Source: Bactrocera neohumeralis (lineage: Eukaryota; Arthropoda; Insecta; Diptera; Tephritidae). Taken from it: DNA of 64,000 nt. Position 1 is the first letter of the stretch. The number at the start of each line of letters is the position of its first letter. The notes beneath the pieces were generated by a model. The model did no database searches and was not told the origin of the DNA. It was given only the letters and a program-made list of their open reading frames with translations. The stretch is taken from NCBI RefSeq assembly GCF_024586455.1, contig NC_065921.1, forward strand, positions 43,174,574 to 43,238,573, given 5' to 3'. The position numbers and the translations under genes were made by a program. Positions 37,225-49,435 of this stretch are shown piece after piece.

Positions 37225-37350
37225 TATATTGTTACCTATATATGTACATACAAAACAACGTATTATCAAAAATAAATGGAAAGCGCTGACAGATATAATA
37301 ACCAAAATTTAACCATTTTATAACGAAAACTCAAATTTTGTTTCAATATC
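37225..37350 (+). repeat. Repeat family D fragment (ataaccaa / tttcaatat block)
   Basis: aaaacaacgtat, gatataataacc, ccattttataacgaaaac and tttgtttcaatat(c/g)agtg also occur in order at 58258-58370, and inverted at about 40620-40690. Confidence 0.6.
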
Positions 37351-37417
37351 AGTGCAAGATAACCAAAAAATATAACCACTTTATAACGAAACTCAATATA
37401 TTTTTTTATTTTAACGG

Positions 37418-37544
37418 AGAAAGGAGTACTACGCGAAAGTACTTCAGTCACCGCGGGTATTCGCTCGACCAGGGTTATTTTTTTAAAGTGCGGCCGAAGG
37501 CCTACAACGCAGAAAGGAGTACTACGCGAAAGTACTTCAGTCAC
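37418..37544 (+). repeat. 34-bp exact direct repeat pair
   Basis: agaaaggagtactacgcgaa continuing agtacttcagtcac occurs at 37418-37451 and again at 37511-37544, 93 bases apart. Each copy contains an inverted pair (agtact..agtact). The more GC-rich spacer differs from its AT-rich surroundings. Confidence 0.9.
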
Positions 37545-38072
37545 ATAAATCACATATTACACATATACAATTTGTATGTAGAAAGTATTTTTTTTATAGT
37601 TAATATTGAAAAAAGAATTACGCGAAAAAACAAACAAAAAAAATTGTTAAAAATCCTACATATGTATGTATGTGCTGTTAAGATGTAGCAAGGCTCATCT
37701 TCCTCATAATTGTAAAAAATCTAACCTTTTCAACGATGAGTGTGCTAAGTGATTTTTAAATTAATAAATTTAAGTAAAATATAGCAAAATAAAAGTGAAA
37801 TGTGAACTTATTTCAATGTTTAGAGTGTATATTTAAATATACAGAGTGAAAAACGTGAAAAAATTTGGTGAAACATAGAGAAATACCATGTGTTATTAGT
37901 GCAAGTTTTTGAACTTTTAATCGTGGATAATTTAAAAAATAAAAGTTATTTTTATATTATTTTTGGATATTTCTTCTCTGGAGAAGCTCCCCTATCATAT
38001 ACCCATTTATACCCCATTTATACGGAAATTCGGTTTTTTTTACCCCTCCGCCAAAGTAATCGGAATCGTGCC

Positions 38073-38170
38073 AATGCCTGATATTAAAGCTCGTGATCTC
38101 GGTGACATTTGGTTTCAACAAGACGGCACCTGTTCCCACACTTTGCTAAAATCAATGGCGGCCATTTAAA
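38073..38170 (+). pseudogene. Mariner transposase relic, 3' segment
   Basis: Reads MPDIKARDLGDIWFQQDGTC, the block around the second catalytic Asp, directly continuing the segment that ends at 36177. It then stops (SMAAI). Confidence 0.8.
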
Positions 38171-40549
38171 GTGAAAACTGTTATTTTCCACTGAAAAATT
38201 CCGCAATTTTGTGTGTGGAAAATACCCTTAGTGTAAAAAAAATATACTAAACGATGTGGGAGGTATTTTATATGTCAATAATGAGTACAAAATTTGAAAT
38301 GAATCGGTCGAAAAAAAAATTACCCCACTTTGTCAAAAGTATGCTCAATAATGTACAAAAGGTCCGAATAAAATTACTCAATCCATATTTAAGAAATAAA
38401 TTCGAAAAAAAGTAATATTTTTACCATGGAAACCGTTCGCTTCCTCCCTTTACGAGGGCGCAACAGTCACATTGTTGCATTTAGAGCTACTAGGCGGAAA
38501 CTAAAAAAGTCACGAATTAACCAAATCACACTTGCATAAGTATTTATGAATAGATTTATTAAATGCCTCAACTGCTCGTACTTCATAGGTATGTATATAC
38601 ATGGTACTTACATATGTATATAAGAACATTTGTATGTACATATGTATGTCAATTAATCAACAAAAGTATGTAATTGAGCAGCTTAAGTAATAAAGACAAG
38701 CTACACTGCTTACGGACGATAACACAAGCAGTACAAAGGTCAATGCGCTCTCGTATCAAATAAATCAACTGGCTCTTAATAAATAAAAAAATTAAATATA
38801 ATATATAGCAATAAAATTCAATGTGTGACAAGTTAAGATTAATTATACAAAAATATTTATTATTGCTATATAAATACAAAAAAATAAAATTATAAAAATG
38901 TTTCAAACAATTCTTGGAAATACGTTGCATATTCAAAAAAAAAATATTTTTTAATAACATAATTATGCCAACTAAGATCAAAATGTTACAGCAATGTTGC
39001 TTAACAACTCACTTTACCAACATAAACCAAAAGCCAGCAACTTTGTTGCTTCAAATGAGAATATTTATACAGAGCCAGCAACATTCACAACATTTGTTTA
39101 CAGTCACCATGTCAACACATAAACAAGTATGTAACACAATTTTTATAGTTCGTGTTATTGTTGCGTTCTCTTTTTTTTAGCATTTTTCCTAGTATCTTGA
39201 CCTGTATACTGCTATCAAAGTATACAAAGCAAAAACAAAAATAATAACAAATAAATTAACACTTAATAAAAGCAAAAGCAAAACAAAAAGTAAAAGGTAA
39301 ACACAAAAAATGAGAGCAACTGTGACAACAGAATTTATAATCAGGTTTGAGTAACGTTATCAGCAACGCATGCCTTAAGGCTTGCGCACGAATGCAAATA
39401 CAAACAAACAAAACAAGGCAAGGTAAAGACAAAATAAACATCTGATTGACTTTGAATGAGCGCACTCATTGTGAGAGGCTGAAAGAGAGAGAGAGTGAGA
39501 TGGAAAGCGTAGCAAACACAAATGGGGTGAGCGTGAGCGCGCTTGCGAATTGGCAAAGTTAATTGAGAAATGTTGAGAGTTGCTTGCTAAATCATAGACA
39601 AAGTTGCCAGCCAGTGTGAGAGTTTTGCTGAAAATTAATAATTTTTTTGGAAAATTAACGGAATTAAATTTTTTAAACAAAAAAAATAGAAAAAATATGT
39701 ACATACATACATATGTATGAATATCAAAAAAGTGAAAAGTGGTCATCTGGCTTTGTATTTGTATATATTTTTATTTTAAAGGCAACGAGGAGTGAGTTGC
39801 TTTTTATAGCTATCGTTTCTGATTTTTTTTTTAGGGCTCGGTTTTCGGTAAGAAATTTTATTGTTTTCTTCTAATTATCTTTTCTGTACAAAATTTTATT
39901 TTTATATTACAGACATATACATACTACATTACATATTTACTGCTTTGCCCTTTATGAAAAATTGTAGCTTTTGTTATGTCAATACTGGCATCATAAACTG
40001 AGAGTGAAAATCAGCTGTGCGCTGTAAAGTCAACACATAAACAAGTATGTGAGAGAGGGAGAGAAGCTGGAGTAAGTGATAGCTAGAGAACCAAACTGCG
40101 GTGGAGAAACCAGAGCACAGCTGGGTTAACCAGTCTATGTAATAACATGTACATATGTAAAAAAAGATACATGTGCGCCTATTTGTTGTAGAAATGGTGC
40201 AGCAGAGCAGGGGGCTACCAAAAACTTGTATTTTCGTTGAGATGTGGAAACTTTTATGTTGGGACAACTTTACAAAACACGTGCAATGGACAAGTTGAAA
40301 TGAAATATACTTTTCTATTTACGGAGATACATGCATTCATTGGTATCTCTATATGTGTATTCACAAAAAGGTATATTGATGTAAATTTATATGGAGGTAT
40401 GTATGTAAGTAACTAGTAGTAGAATGGTTTTACGTGCGCATTGGAGTAATAATTTAGGTATTGGAAGAAGTTGCATGTAGGTTGTTTATCTAATGCCTTA
40501 CCTTCAAAGACAAATCAAATAAAAATATAAAGAGAAAATATATTTTTAA
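38171..40549. other. Gene-free DNA with GA-rich and 22-bp repeat motifs
   Basis: Holds two GA-rich tracts (gaaagagagagagagtgaga near 39481, gtgagagagggagagaag near 40049) of the type bound by GAGA factor in flies, and an exact 22-bp direct repeat (39111-39132 and 40029-40050). These may be regulatory; no coding sequence seen. Confidence 0.4.
39111..40050 (+). repeat. Exact 22-bp direct repeat pair, 918 bp apart
   Basis: gtcaacacataaacaagtat plus gt at 39111-39132 and at 40029-40050. The core taaaca resembles a Forkhead-type binding site. Confidence 0.8.
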
Positions 40550-40559
40550 AAGGTATATG

Positions 40560-40700
40560 GTCACCAAAAATGCAAAATAACTTTTCATAAATCTACAGGC
40601 GAAGGAAAAACGTTATAATAGAAACCACCCATATTGAAACAAAATTTGAGTTTTGGTTATAAACTGGTTATATATTGGTTATTATACACTCCTAATGAAA
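40560..40700 (-). repeat. Repeat family D fragment, inverted
   Basis: Complementary to the family at 37225-37350 and 58242-58888. The end ggtcaccaaaaatgcaaaat matches the terminal repeat of the element at 58242-58888. Confidence 0.55.
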
Positions 40701-41330
40701 CAAACATATATTAAAATATAAATACGTAAATGCATATACAAAATATAAAAGCCTGTTATTATGAAACGATTAATATAAATTCTCTAAGTTCATTTACTTT
40801 ACGTTTGTCTGCTATAAAAGTCCAAGCTAATAGGGACGCAATAACCACTTAAGTATACATAACGAAACAAATACAAAAAAAAATCAAGTAACTTTTTGCT
40901 GTCGTGGACATTTCGTGCTGTCAGTCAGTGTGCAAGCACTCAGCTAAAGCTAGTAGCGCTTGTCAGCTGATTTTTGCTTTGTGTATCTTTGCGAGCTTTA
41001 TTTTTTATTTATTTTTTGCCTGTTATTTGCTTCTTCTGCATTCCCTACATTCATCCTCCATAGTCATAAAGTGCAATGCCAATAAGTGGCGGCTATCATT
41101 GCGATTGTTAAGTATAATTAACACACAAGTAGCTCGAGTTGACTTGGCTTTGATGAGGGGAAATTAAGGTGCACCACATCCGCTTGACTACAAATGTTGA
41201 TGGGGGAATAATTGAAAAAGTTGTAAAGTGTACAGAAATACATATATACAAAGCAAGCATATATTTATGTAGAATATATAAATGATGAAAACCCGTATGT
41301 TTATTATGTATATACTATGTATGTATCAAT
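40701..41330. other. Gene-free DNA
   Basis: AT-rich with no recognised element. Confidence 0.4.
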
Positions 41331-41440
41331 GCATTAGGGTGGGTAAAAAAAAAATTATTATTTTTTCCTTACAGTTTTCTATTTCCTTATTATTATCGGA
41401 TAGAAATATTCAAAGCTCGCTTCCAAATATCCTGTTTTTT
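41331..41440 (+). repeat. Dispersed repeat shared with 57556-57740
   Basis: tta(g)ggtgggtaaaaa, then ttacagttttctatttcc and ttatcggatagaaa occur in the same order at both places. Confidence 0.45.
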
Positions 41441-41501
41441 TATATATGGATACAAGTCATAATAAGAAGTTCACTGAAGAATCAAAGGAAGGATTACTTC
41501 T

Positions 41502-41958
41502 TTAAGGGGTTACATGAGTTTACGGGTTTTAAAGAATCGATTTGTTTTATTGTCTTATTAAATTTTAATTAAGTTTCGGAGATCCAGCCTTCAGAACTTG
41601 TGCGCTTGAAATTTTCTTTTGTAAAAATGTCTGCAAAAAATCTAATTTTTAGTTTTTTTTCCTTCGTCCAAGTTTTAAGTTAAGGTTTTAACTGAAACAC
41701 GTATTTTTCCACTTTAGCTGATCCTGCAAGGAGTCCTGTCAACGCGGACTCATCTTTCTTCCGAGGGGTCCCCGGAAATGGCGTCGCAATGGCCGAGTTT
41801 AAAACATCTTTTTCCAAAAATTTCAGATTTTCTTTTTTAATAGTGTATGTTTGTAACAGTAAAAAATTCGAATAAAATATTTAATTTTTTATATGAAAAA
41901 AATTGGCGAAAAAAGACTGTTTTTTACCCGAGGAATTCCATGTACAATAACCCCTTAA
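41502..41958. mobile_element. TTAA-flanked MITE, 457 bp
   Basis: TTAA GGGGTTA at the left and TAACCCC TTAA at the right form an inverted pair with TTAA target sites at 41502-41505 and 41955-41958. It has no coding sequence. The TTAA target suggests piggyBac-type mobilisation. Confidence 0.65.
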
Positions 41959-43810
41959 GTGCTTGAACTCAGCAGCATATTTTGAACAGATCCAGTAAAA
42001 GAGTTTCAACTCATAGGTAAATTCCGAGAATTTCATTAAAAAGGAATTCTTTAAAATATATTTCCATCTTGGGAATCTTATCAATAAAGTAGCTAATTTT
42101 TGCCTTACTACAGCTTAAACTAATCTAGCGAACGGCTAAAGGAACGTGTAGTAATTTTCAAAGGACAAAAAAGTTGCTCATACGCAGTGGTGCCTGAAGC
42201 TGCCATACAAACTGAACGACGAAAATCTAGTTCTTTTATGAAAACTTTTTATTTAATAAGATATATTCTAAATCGGATTCGGAAATTTCCAAAATGAATT
42301 ATCATTTATTTCAATTAATTCAATGCGTAAATATGTACATACATACATATATATGTACATGACATAAAAGAAAACTGTTCATTCAGTAGGCATCAGCACC
42401 CACGGCCATTTCTGTTCAAATAGCACTGTGTTGACGTTTTTACTTTATTTCAAGTCACACACACACAAACATACATATGTTTTAAACAAAAAAGCAAAAT
42501 CTAAAAATATAATGAAATTATACAAAGAAACGCGTGTATTTTATAGTTTTGCGAATAACGATTGAAAACAAAAATATGTTCCTCTTTATTTCCACAATAC
42601 AGTGGCAACTTACGTTGTCACCTACGCCAAGTAACTGTAAGCATGCCCATACATAAGTACGTCAATGCTGGCGAAATTAAATTTGTAATAGGCGAAATGC
42701 GTCAGAATGTCTGTCTGGACACTAACGATCGATTTTGCATACGAGCTGTAATGAGATGACATACATACATACATACTTACATATGAATATATACACACGA
42801 GCATGAATATATTTTAGACAAATTTTGAGGTTGAGGGAAAAATAAAAGAGAAAATAAAAACGAAAAATAAATATTTGAGCGGAAAAGTAAGTACATATAT
42901 GTATATGTAAGTAGTAAGTAAGAATATGTACATAAATATATACATGTTTACATACATATACATATGTATGTAAGCAACTGAAAGTACCAGTCTATATAAA
43001 AGTATGAAAAACGGCGAATTGCCTTGAAACTCTACAAACATAAAAATATCAAGCTTTTCAAAAAAAAAATATTTTGGATTCAGTTAGTTGCTAAAAACTG
43101 TCCGTGAAAAGGGGTGAAAAAAAAATTAAATTTGTATCGAGTATTGCTAATTGCATGCTAATTGATCGTTCGCCAAATATAATCAGTCAAAACGAAATCT
43201 AATATTATTAATATTGCTCCCAAACTGTCCAGTTGCCATAAACATTTTGATTTACATTTCGCATTGACGTTCATAATACACATTCACCCGCGCCCGTTAG
43301 GAGCACTTGTGGCCCAGAAAAAAATGCAATAAATGTAATAAAAATATCGATTAACAGCATAGACATTATAGTGTGGGTGTGTTTACATATGAACTCATAT
43401 AAACGCACACATGCACATAAGAGTATCATTATTAATAATAGATGTGCAAAACGAATGTGTGTGCCTTTGATCGCTGCATGCACCCTCAAACGCTCTGCAG
43501 TCACGAGCTTGAACTTGAAACAAAAATAGCAAGGTGAAACCAATATACATATATACTTATATATATATACATATATATATTTATATATATACATATGTAT
43601 ACCAAATATCATATATGGTATATCTACCCATATATATTTTCACACTGAAGAGAAAAGCTGTATAACGTCTGATTTATTAATATTGGATGTCCAGCCGGAG
43701 AGAAGAGGTATGGTTATAACTTGGAAGATTTGCACCATTACCAAACTAAATAAATTATTTTGGTAATGAAGTATATTTTGCATAGATCTGTGTCTAAAAA
43801 ATTACAATAA
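41959..43810. other. Gene-free DNA with TACATATGTA microsatellites
   Basis: Clusters of tacatacatatgtatgta and tatatatacatatat repeats at 42330-42360, 42760-42790, 42890-42975 and 43540-43610. No gene recognised. Confidence 0.45.
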
Positions 43811-43814
43811 ATTG

Positions 43815-44565
43815 GAATTTGTCTCAAATTTTGTATTTCTAATCAAATTTCGTGTGTGGAATCATTGCGAATGTTGGAAAAGGCTTACGGTGATTCAGTT
43901 GACAAGAGAGCGCGAAATCTGCCACAAGTCCGTTCGAATTATTTTTGGATATGAAACGGGTTCTTGCTCGACTCGTTCCAATAAAGTTCAATTTTCTTCA
44001 AAAAGAAATTCCGAGCCCACATTCATGGAGAGCACTATAACTGCAAACAAGTCAAAAATCATCAGAATGGAGAGGAAAAAATAAGCCGAAACCTAAAAAG
44101 AAAACCCCAAAGCCGCTAAAAAATCAAGGTGATGCTCATTTTTTTTCGATATTCGTGGTTTTTTGTATCATGAATTTTTTTCAGAGGAACAGCCGGTCAA
44201 TAAGGAGTTCTATTTGGCCATATTGAGGCGTTTGCGTGAGAATATCTGTCGAAAATGGGCGTATTTGTGGAAGAACAATCCATGGATCTTACCCGATGAT
44301 AATGCACCATCGCATCTAGCCACGACTGTGACCGAATTTAAAGCAAAAACGCAATGAACTTTTTCGACCAGTTTTGCCTTCGTTTGACTTTTTCTTGTTT
44401 CCCAAACTGAAATGGCTGTTCCGTGGAACCCGTTTTCATTCGATCGAAGAAATAAAACCAAATTCGCTGAACGAGCTGGAGGCCATGAAAAGTGTTTCGA
44501 GGACTGGAAAAATCGTTGACATCTGGTTAGGATTACTTTGAAGGCGACAAAATAAATATTGTTGA
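43815..44565 (+). pseudogene. Decayed SETMAR-type mariner transposase
   Basis: Broken frames give SLRMLEKAYGDS near 43865, KKFRAHIHGEHYNCKQ, QSRXKIKVMLI then FDIRGF, EEQPVNKEFYLAILRRLREN (about 44185-44245), the second Asp block NNPWILPDDNAPSHLATT (about 44272-44325) and EKCFEDWKNR near the end. Same lineage as 23750-24370. Inactive. Confidence 0.85.
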
Positions 44566-45606
44566 TTTTAATATCCAAACATGTATTAATGTGGCCTATT
44601 TGAGAACAAGGTGAGACCACAGCAGCAGTATTACAGTACTAAATCTTAAGCCGACTTTGGCGGTTATTTTTTGACACTGATTTGTAAAAAAAGGTAACAA
44701 AATGTATTGACGGTTCTTAAATATGGATTTTACAACCCATTGTCATATATATAGTTTGTCAGAATTTTCAACTCTTTTTATTTAAAAGGAAATTAAATCC
44801 TACACGTGACACAGAAGTCGGCCTTAAATTTGTTACAAAGCCACAAAAAAGTTTAAATATTTACACTTAGCAATGTTTTTTTAGAAGAGATAGAGAGGAA
44901 AAAAATTACATTCACCCGAACGGCAAGGCAAGCAGCGTAGGCCAATGCTGAATTTTCAAGGCTGCCAGTTGACCAGCAGACACGCGTACACGAGCCGCAT
45001 TACGGCAAACAAAGTGCACAGCAACAAAAACCAAAATATAATAAGCACGAGCTGCCAATGAAGGTTTCGAAGGCCATTGGAAACAGCTGGAAATGTGTTA
45101 AGCCGCGTTTCCCCTCCCTTGAAAATACATATTTTATAAACAGCTGAGCGACGAACGAGCCACGACAACAATAATGACCACAATATACGTGTGTTTGTAG
45201 GTATATACACACCAATATGTTTGCGATGCGGCCAAAGTGTGTTGAATGTTCGCTAATTGCCCTCAAATGGCAAAAGGAACGTACAAATCAAAACTTAATG
45301 TAAGCGCATATACAGGCATACTTGTACATATGTATATATGTACATATATGTGTATAAAGTGTGCGAGTATGTGTTGTGTATGTTGTGGCAGGAAGTAGTC
45401 TCTGCTAGCTATTTGCTGGCAAAAACATAACCTTTTGCAAGGACAACACCAGCAAACGAACACGTTGAGGTTAAAATCTGACCCACAGCAGTTCAGTGCT
45501 GCAGCAATGTATGTACATAGGCCCAAACGTGATTCTTAACAATAAGAGAATGTGCGTTTAAACATATATGTACCTATATAATAACTAGATGCTTCATTCA
45601 AACTAT
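44566..45606. other. Gene-free DNA
   Basis: A less AT-biased patch lies at 44930-45290, but no coding frame or known element is seen. Confidence 0.4.
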
Positions 45607-46220
45607 ATAAAGGGTCAGTAAGGCAATCTTTTTTCAATTTTTTTTTTTTTCATTTTGTTCCCTTATACCCTTAGAATTAATGTAGAAATCTACCTTACCA
45701 TTGGAAGGTTTCGAAAAAGGCCCAAAAATAATAATAACGCTCGACGTTTGGAGCGCTCGGAGTGCACCCCTGGCGCATTAAACGCGTTTTTTTCAAAACA
45801 CACTTTTTTAAACTGGCGGACATGATTCCGGTCGAACTTTACTTTACTTTTACAAAATGCCTGGCTATCGTCCCTATTAGATTCATAATTTTTTATAATT
45901 AATTGACAATTTTATGACAAAATGTATGTAAAAAAACATGAAGAAAAATTAAAAACAAAAAAAAAACGATAAATACTTTTTTATTTATCAACATTTTTTC
46001 AGATGATCCAAACATGAGAAATCGTGTCCGCCAGTGAAAAAACGCATCTCATTCACCCAGCCATTTCTCCGACAGATGTCATCAAAAAATTCTGAAAAAA
46101 TTTGTTTATACACTCCACGATATACCTCATGATATGTGAAAAAAATTCTATTGTAGAATAAAAATTTCTATGGAAAAAAAATGTCAAAAAACAGGCCAGA
46201 TTACCCTACTGACCCCTTAA
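45607..46220 (+). mobile_element. TTAA-associated MITE, family A, copy 2
   Basis: The left end agggtcagtaaggcaatc and the complement of the right end ggggtcagtagggtaatc are inverted repeats. TTAA follows the right end (46217-46220) and a one-base variant ATAA precedes the left (45607-45610). The body matches copy 1 at 5460-6046. Nonautonomous. Confidence 0.75.
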
Positions 46221-47120
46221 GTTAAATTCGTGAATTGAAAAGTTAAATAATAAAATTTAGGTTATCCAAGTACAATAATTTTTGCTTAATTGCAAAACAA
46301 TTCATTTAATAAGATAAATTATTAATTAATAGAGATTTCGGCAGTCCTATAATTTAGTCAATTAGCAATTTCATAAACCGGCAATTGATAATCAACTTAA
46401 TTAAAATATTTTTCTGAATTTATTATATGTATACTGGTGCAATTAACTAATTCACTCAATTAAGTTATTGTAAAAAAAACTGATTTCAATTTATAATTAC
46501 GTAAATTTAAATAAAATTATGAAAATTTCAGAAATTTCACCCCTAATTGTTTTCAATTTACCAAATAATGAAATAATTAACTACTTGACTCAATCAAGCG
46601 ATTATATAACTACATTTTGTAATGGAATAATTATGAAAATATCTGATATTCCACCTCTAATTGTTTTCAATTTACCATATAATGAAGGAATTAACTAATT
46701 GACTCAATTAATGGATTACAAAATAGCTACTTCGGATTGAATAATAGGCAAATTTAATTAATTGAATAAATTAAAGGACTGTAGAAAAATTAATTATTAA
46801 TTTTAGTTGTATAATTAATGAATTTTGTTGAATTTAAAATAATTAAACGACTTTTCTAATTTTTCACAATTAGTAATATACATTATTAAGCAATTTGTTA
46901 ATCGACTCAATTAAGCGACTGTGAAAAAACTATTTTTATTAAACATTTTGTAAATTTCAGAAATTAATCTGTATGCCTTCAAATTACCCTACTATAGTGG
47001 AGAAACTAACTAATTGACTCAATGACTGTCGATAATCTACTTTTAATTGAACAATTAGCGAGTTTTAAAAATAAAATTCCTAAAATACCGCTCAAATTCA
47101 CTGAAAATCTTTCTTCAAAC
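46221..47120. repeat. Satellite-like tandem array, unit about 105-115 bp
   Basis: The block ttaactaattgactcaatta(a) recurs near 46453, 46587, 46701, 46904 and 47016. Intervals are 134, 114, 203 (two units) and 112. Linked blocks (cacc(c/t)ctaattgttttcaa, tttaccatataatgaa) repeat in phase. The units are diverged, so the array is old. Confidence 0.7.
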
Positions 47121-47923
47121 CCTGAAGTCACTATAACATTGTAAACATTAGTAGATATTACATTATGATTGCCAAATCATTAACGTCCCAAATTTAGAAT
47201 GTCAAGCCAAATACATACCTATAAATAGAATTTTCGACTCGTGATTCGTTTCATTCTTTGGAGGGCAGCTGTTTATTGAAGTGAAACAATGAAATTAAGA
47301 AATTCCAGTAAAAATTAAATATTCCGTGTGATGGTCTTAAGCGTCTAACTTCAAGTCGTAATTGTCAGCAAACAACTTAAAATCATTTTGGAAGAATCTA
47401 TTTCATGCAAATCGTATGGAAATTAGTTTTTGTCAGTTCTTTGATGTTACAAGTATCATATAACGGTAGATTAAGTTTGTTCAGTACAATTGACTTTATT
47501 GACTTTGTTACAGTGCACTTTCGACTCAAACATTCAGAAATACTTAGTATCAGAGTTAGTTGTCTAATGTTCGAAATTATTCAAAAACTTAGACAGTTAT
47601 TTCATGTTTGATTATTACTACCAACTTAGTTACATGTTGGCAAACTTTCGCAACACAATATAAATAGGTATTTGTGTGAACCGAAACTTCAGAAGTGTCA
47701 AAATGACAATATCTTATAAATGTAAGTATGTACATATGTATGTATGTATTAAGTAAACGCAATTCATTTGTTAAGCTTCTTAAGCATAATGAAAAAGTTT
47801 TATGTCTCAACTATTGTACATTTGGATGACTCAATGACAGGTTGTTGAATAGACATTCAGGTTTTCTTAGAAAAGAAGAACAAGCGATGACTCAGACAGA
47901 CAACTACATATACATATATTAAA

Positions 47924-47955
<32 letters not shown>

Positions 47956-48134
47956 AATATGTTTGTAATTTGTAATTAAACAGCATGATGTGACTTAAGC
48001 CATGATTATATTACCAAGATTTATTGTTATATGCGCATTCATGCTAACTCTACATACGAGTGGGTATATGCGTGAGTAATAAAATTCTTATATGTAAAAA
48101 CTACATATTTCGAAATTAATCAGTGATATCACAT
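47121..48134. other. Gene-free DNA
   Basis: Contains a tatatacatatatatatat microsatellite near 47930-47955. No gene recognised. Confidence 0.4.
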
Positions 48135-49014
48135 TTTTATACTCTCGCAACAATAAGGAGAGTATTATATTAAGTCCTAAAACTAAAAGAGTCAGATAAG
48201 GGTTATATATAGTGATTGTTATATGTCTGTCTGTCCGTCCGTCCGTCTGTCCGTGTCCGCAATTCATGAGATATCATGATGAAACTTGGTTACGTATTCC
48301 TTGGCTCCATAAGAAGGTTAACGAAGATGGGCAAAATACTGCCACGCCCACAAAATGGCGGAAACCGAAAACCTATAAAGTGTCATAACTAAGCCATAAA
48401 CAAAGATATTAAAGCGAAATTTGAAACAAAGGATCGCAAAGAATCGCATTTTTGTACATATCTCGGAAACTACCATAGCTATGTCAACCAAACTCTACAC
48501 AGTCGTTTTCTTCAGGCATTTTCATATACAGTTCAAAAATGGAAGAAATCGGATAATAACCATCCCATACAAAGGTTATGTTTTTATTTAACAAAAAACG
48601 TCAGAAACACTAAATTTTACGGTTGCAGCAGGAAGCTGCATCCAGGCTTTTTTTAAAAATTGAAAATGGGCGTGGCGCCGCCCACTTATGGACCAAAAAC
48701 CATATCTCAGGAACTATTAGACCGATTTCAATGAAATTCGGTATGTAATATTTTCTTAACACCCTGATGACATGTACGAAATATAGGTGAAATCGGTTCA
48801 CCACGCCTTCTTCCAATATAACGCTATTTTGAATTCCATCTGATGCCTTCTCTGTATACATTAGGAACCAATGATGATAGCGGAATAAAACTTTACACAA
48901 ATACGGTATTTGAAAAACATGTAAATGACGTATAATGAAATCTCGATTATCACTTTATCATGCGAGAGTATAAAATGTTCGGTGACACCCGAACTTAGCC
49001 CTTCCTTACTTGTT
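48135..49014 (+). mobile_element. Dispersed 0.9-kb repeat, family B, copy 2
   Basis: It starts ttttatactctcgcaacaa and ends with the inverse gcgagagtataaaat, the stem-loop GTTCGGTGACACCCGAAC and cttccttacttgtt. It is colinear with 31885-32780, sharing tgtctgtccgtccgtccgtc, aagaaggttaa, cataactaagccataaa and aggaagctgcatccaggc blocks. It carries an additional gcgccgcccacttatggacc section that copy 1 lacks. Confidence 0.82.
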
Positions 49015-49435
49015 ATTTACAAGAAAAAGTTCACTTGAAAACTGAGCACTTGAAAGTTTAACACTTTATTTATGGTTAGAAAAATATTTATTGGGTGATA
49101 GATTTATGGTTTGCTTTCCGAATACGAATTTCTCACGCATAAGTAATAAAAGTACATTTATAACAGTACAAAAGAACCGTATTTTATCGAACAAAATAAG
49201 TAATCATTTTATAATATTTAAGCTAAGTCCTACATATGTTTGCATTTTATAGAGCTATACGGTTAAAAAATATTCCATATTTATAATCATTATATACCAG
49301 AAACTGTAACCATATTTATAACCACTATATACCGGAAACCATATGTATACCATATAATCGAATTGTTTTTTCCAGAATTTTTTAGATTTTTCTAATATTG
49401 TTTAATTGTGTTAAAAAACATTTTCATCTACTCAC

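Larger units (their letters stand above)
36178..38072. mobile_element. Unidentified TIR transposon, 1.9 kb, nested in mariner
   Basis: Left end GGCACAATTCCGATTTCTTC and right end (complement) GGCACGATTCCGATTACTTT form inverted repeats of about 25 bp. They are flanked by an 8-bp duplication with one mismatch (gatgcctg at 36170-36177, aatgcctg at 38073-38080). Skipping the insert makes the mariner reading continuous across DYLMP and DIKARDLGD. The 8-bp duplication points to a hAT- or P-like mechanism, but the ends are not those of a family I recognise. No transposase is visible, so it is nonautonomous. It contains the MITE 36652-37220 and a 34-bp direct repeat pair. Confidence 0.8.

Noticed and set aside
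40904..41167. 87-codon hydrophobic Cys-rich frame
   Set aside because: Could resemble a small membrane or secreted peptide, but there is no promoter, poly(A) or conservation evidence and frames of this size occur by chance here.
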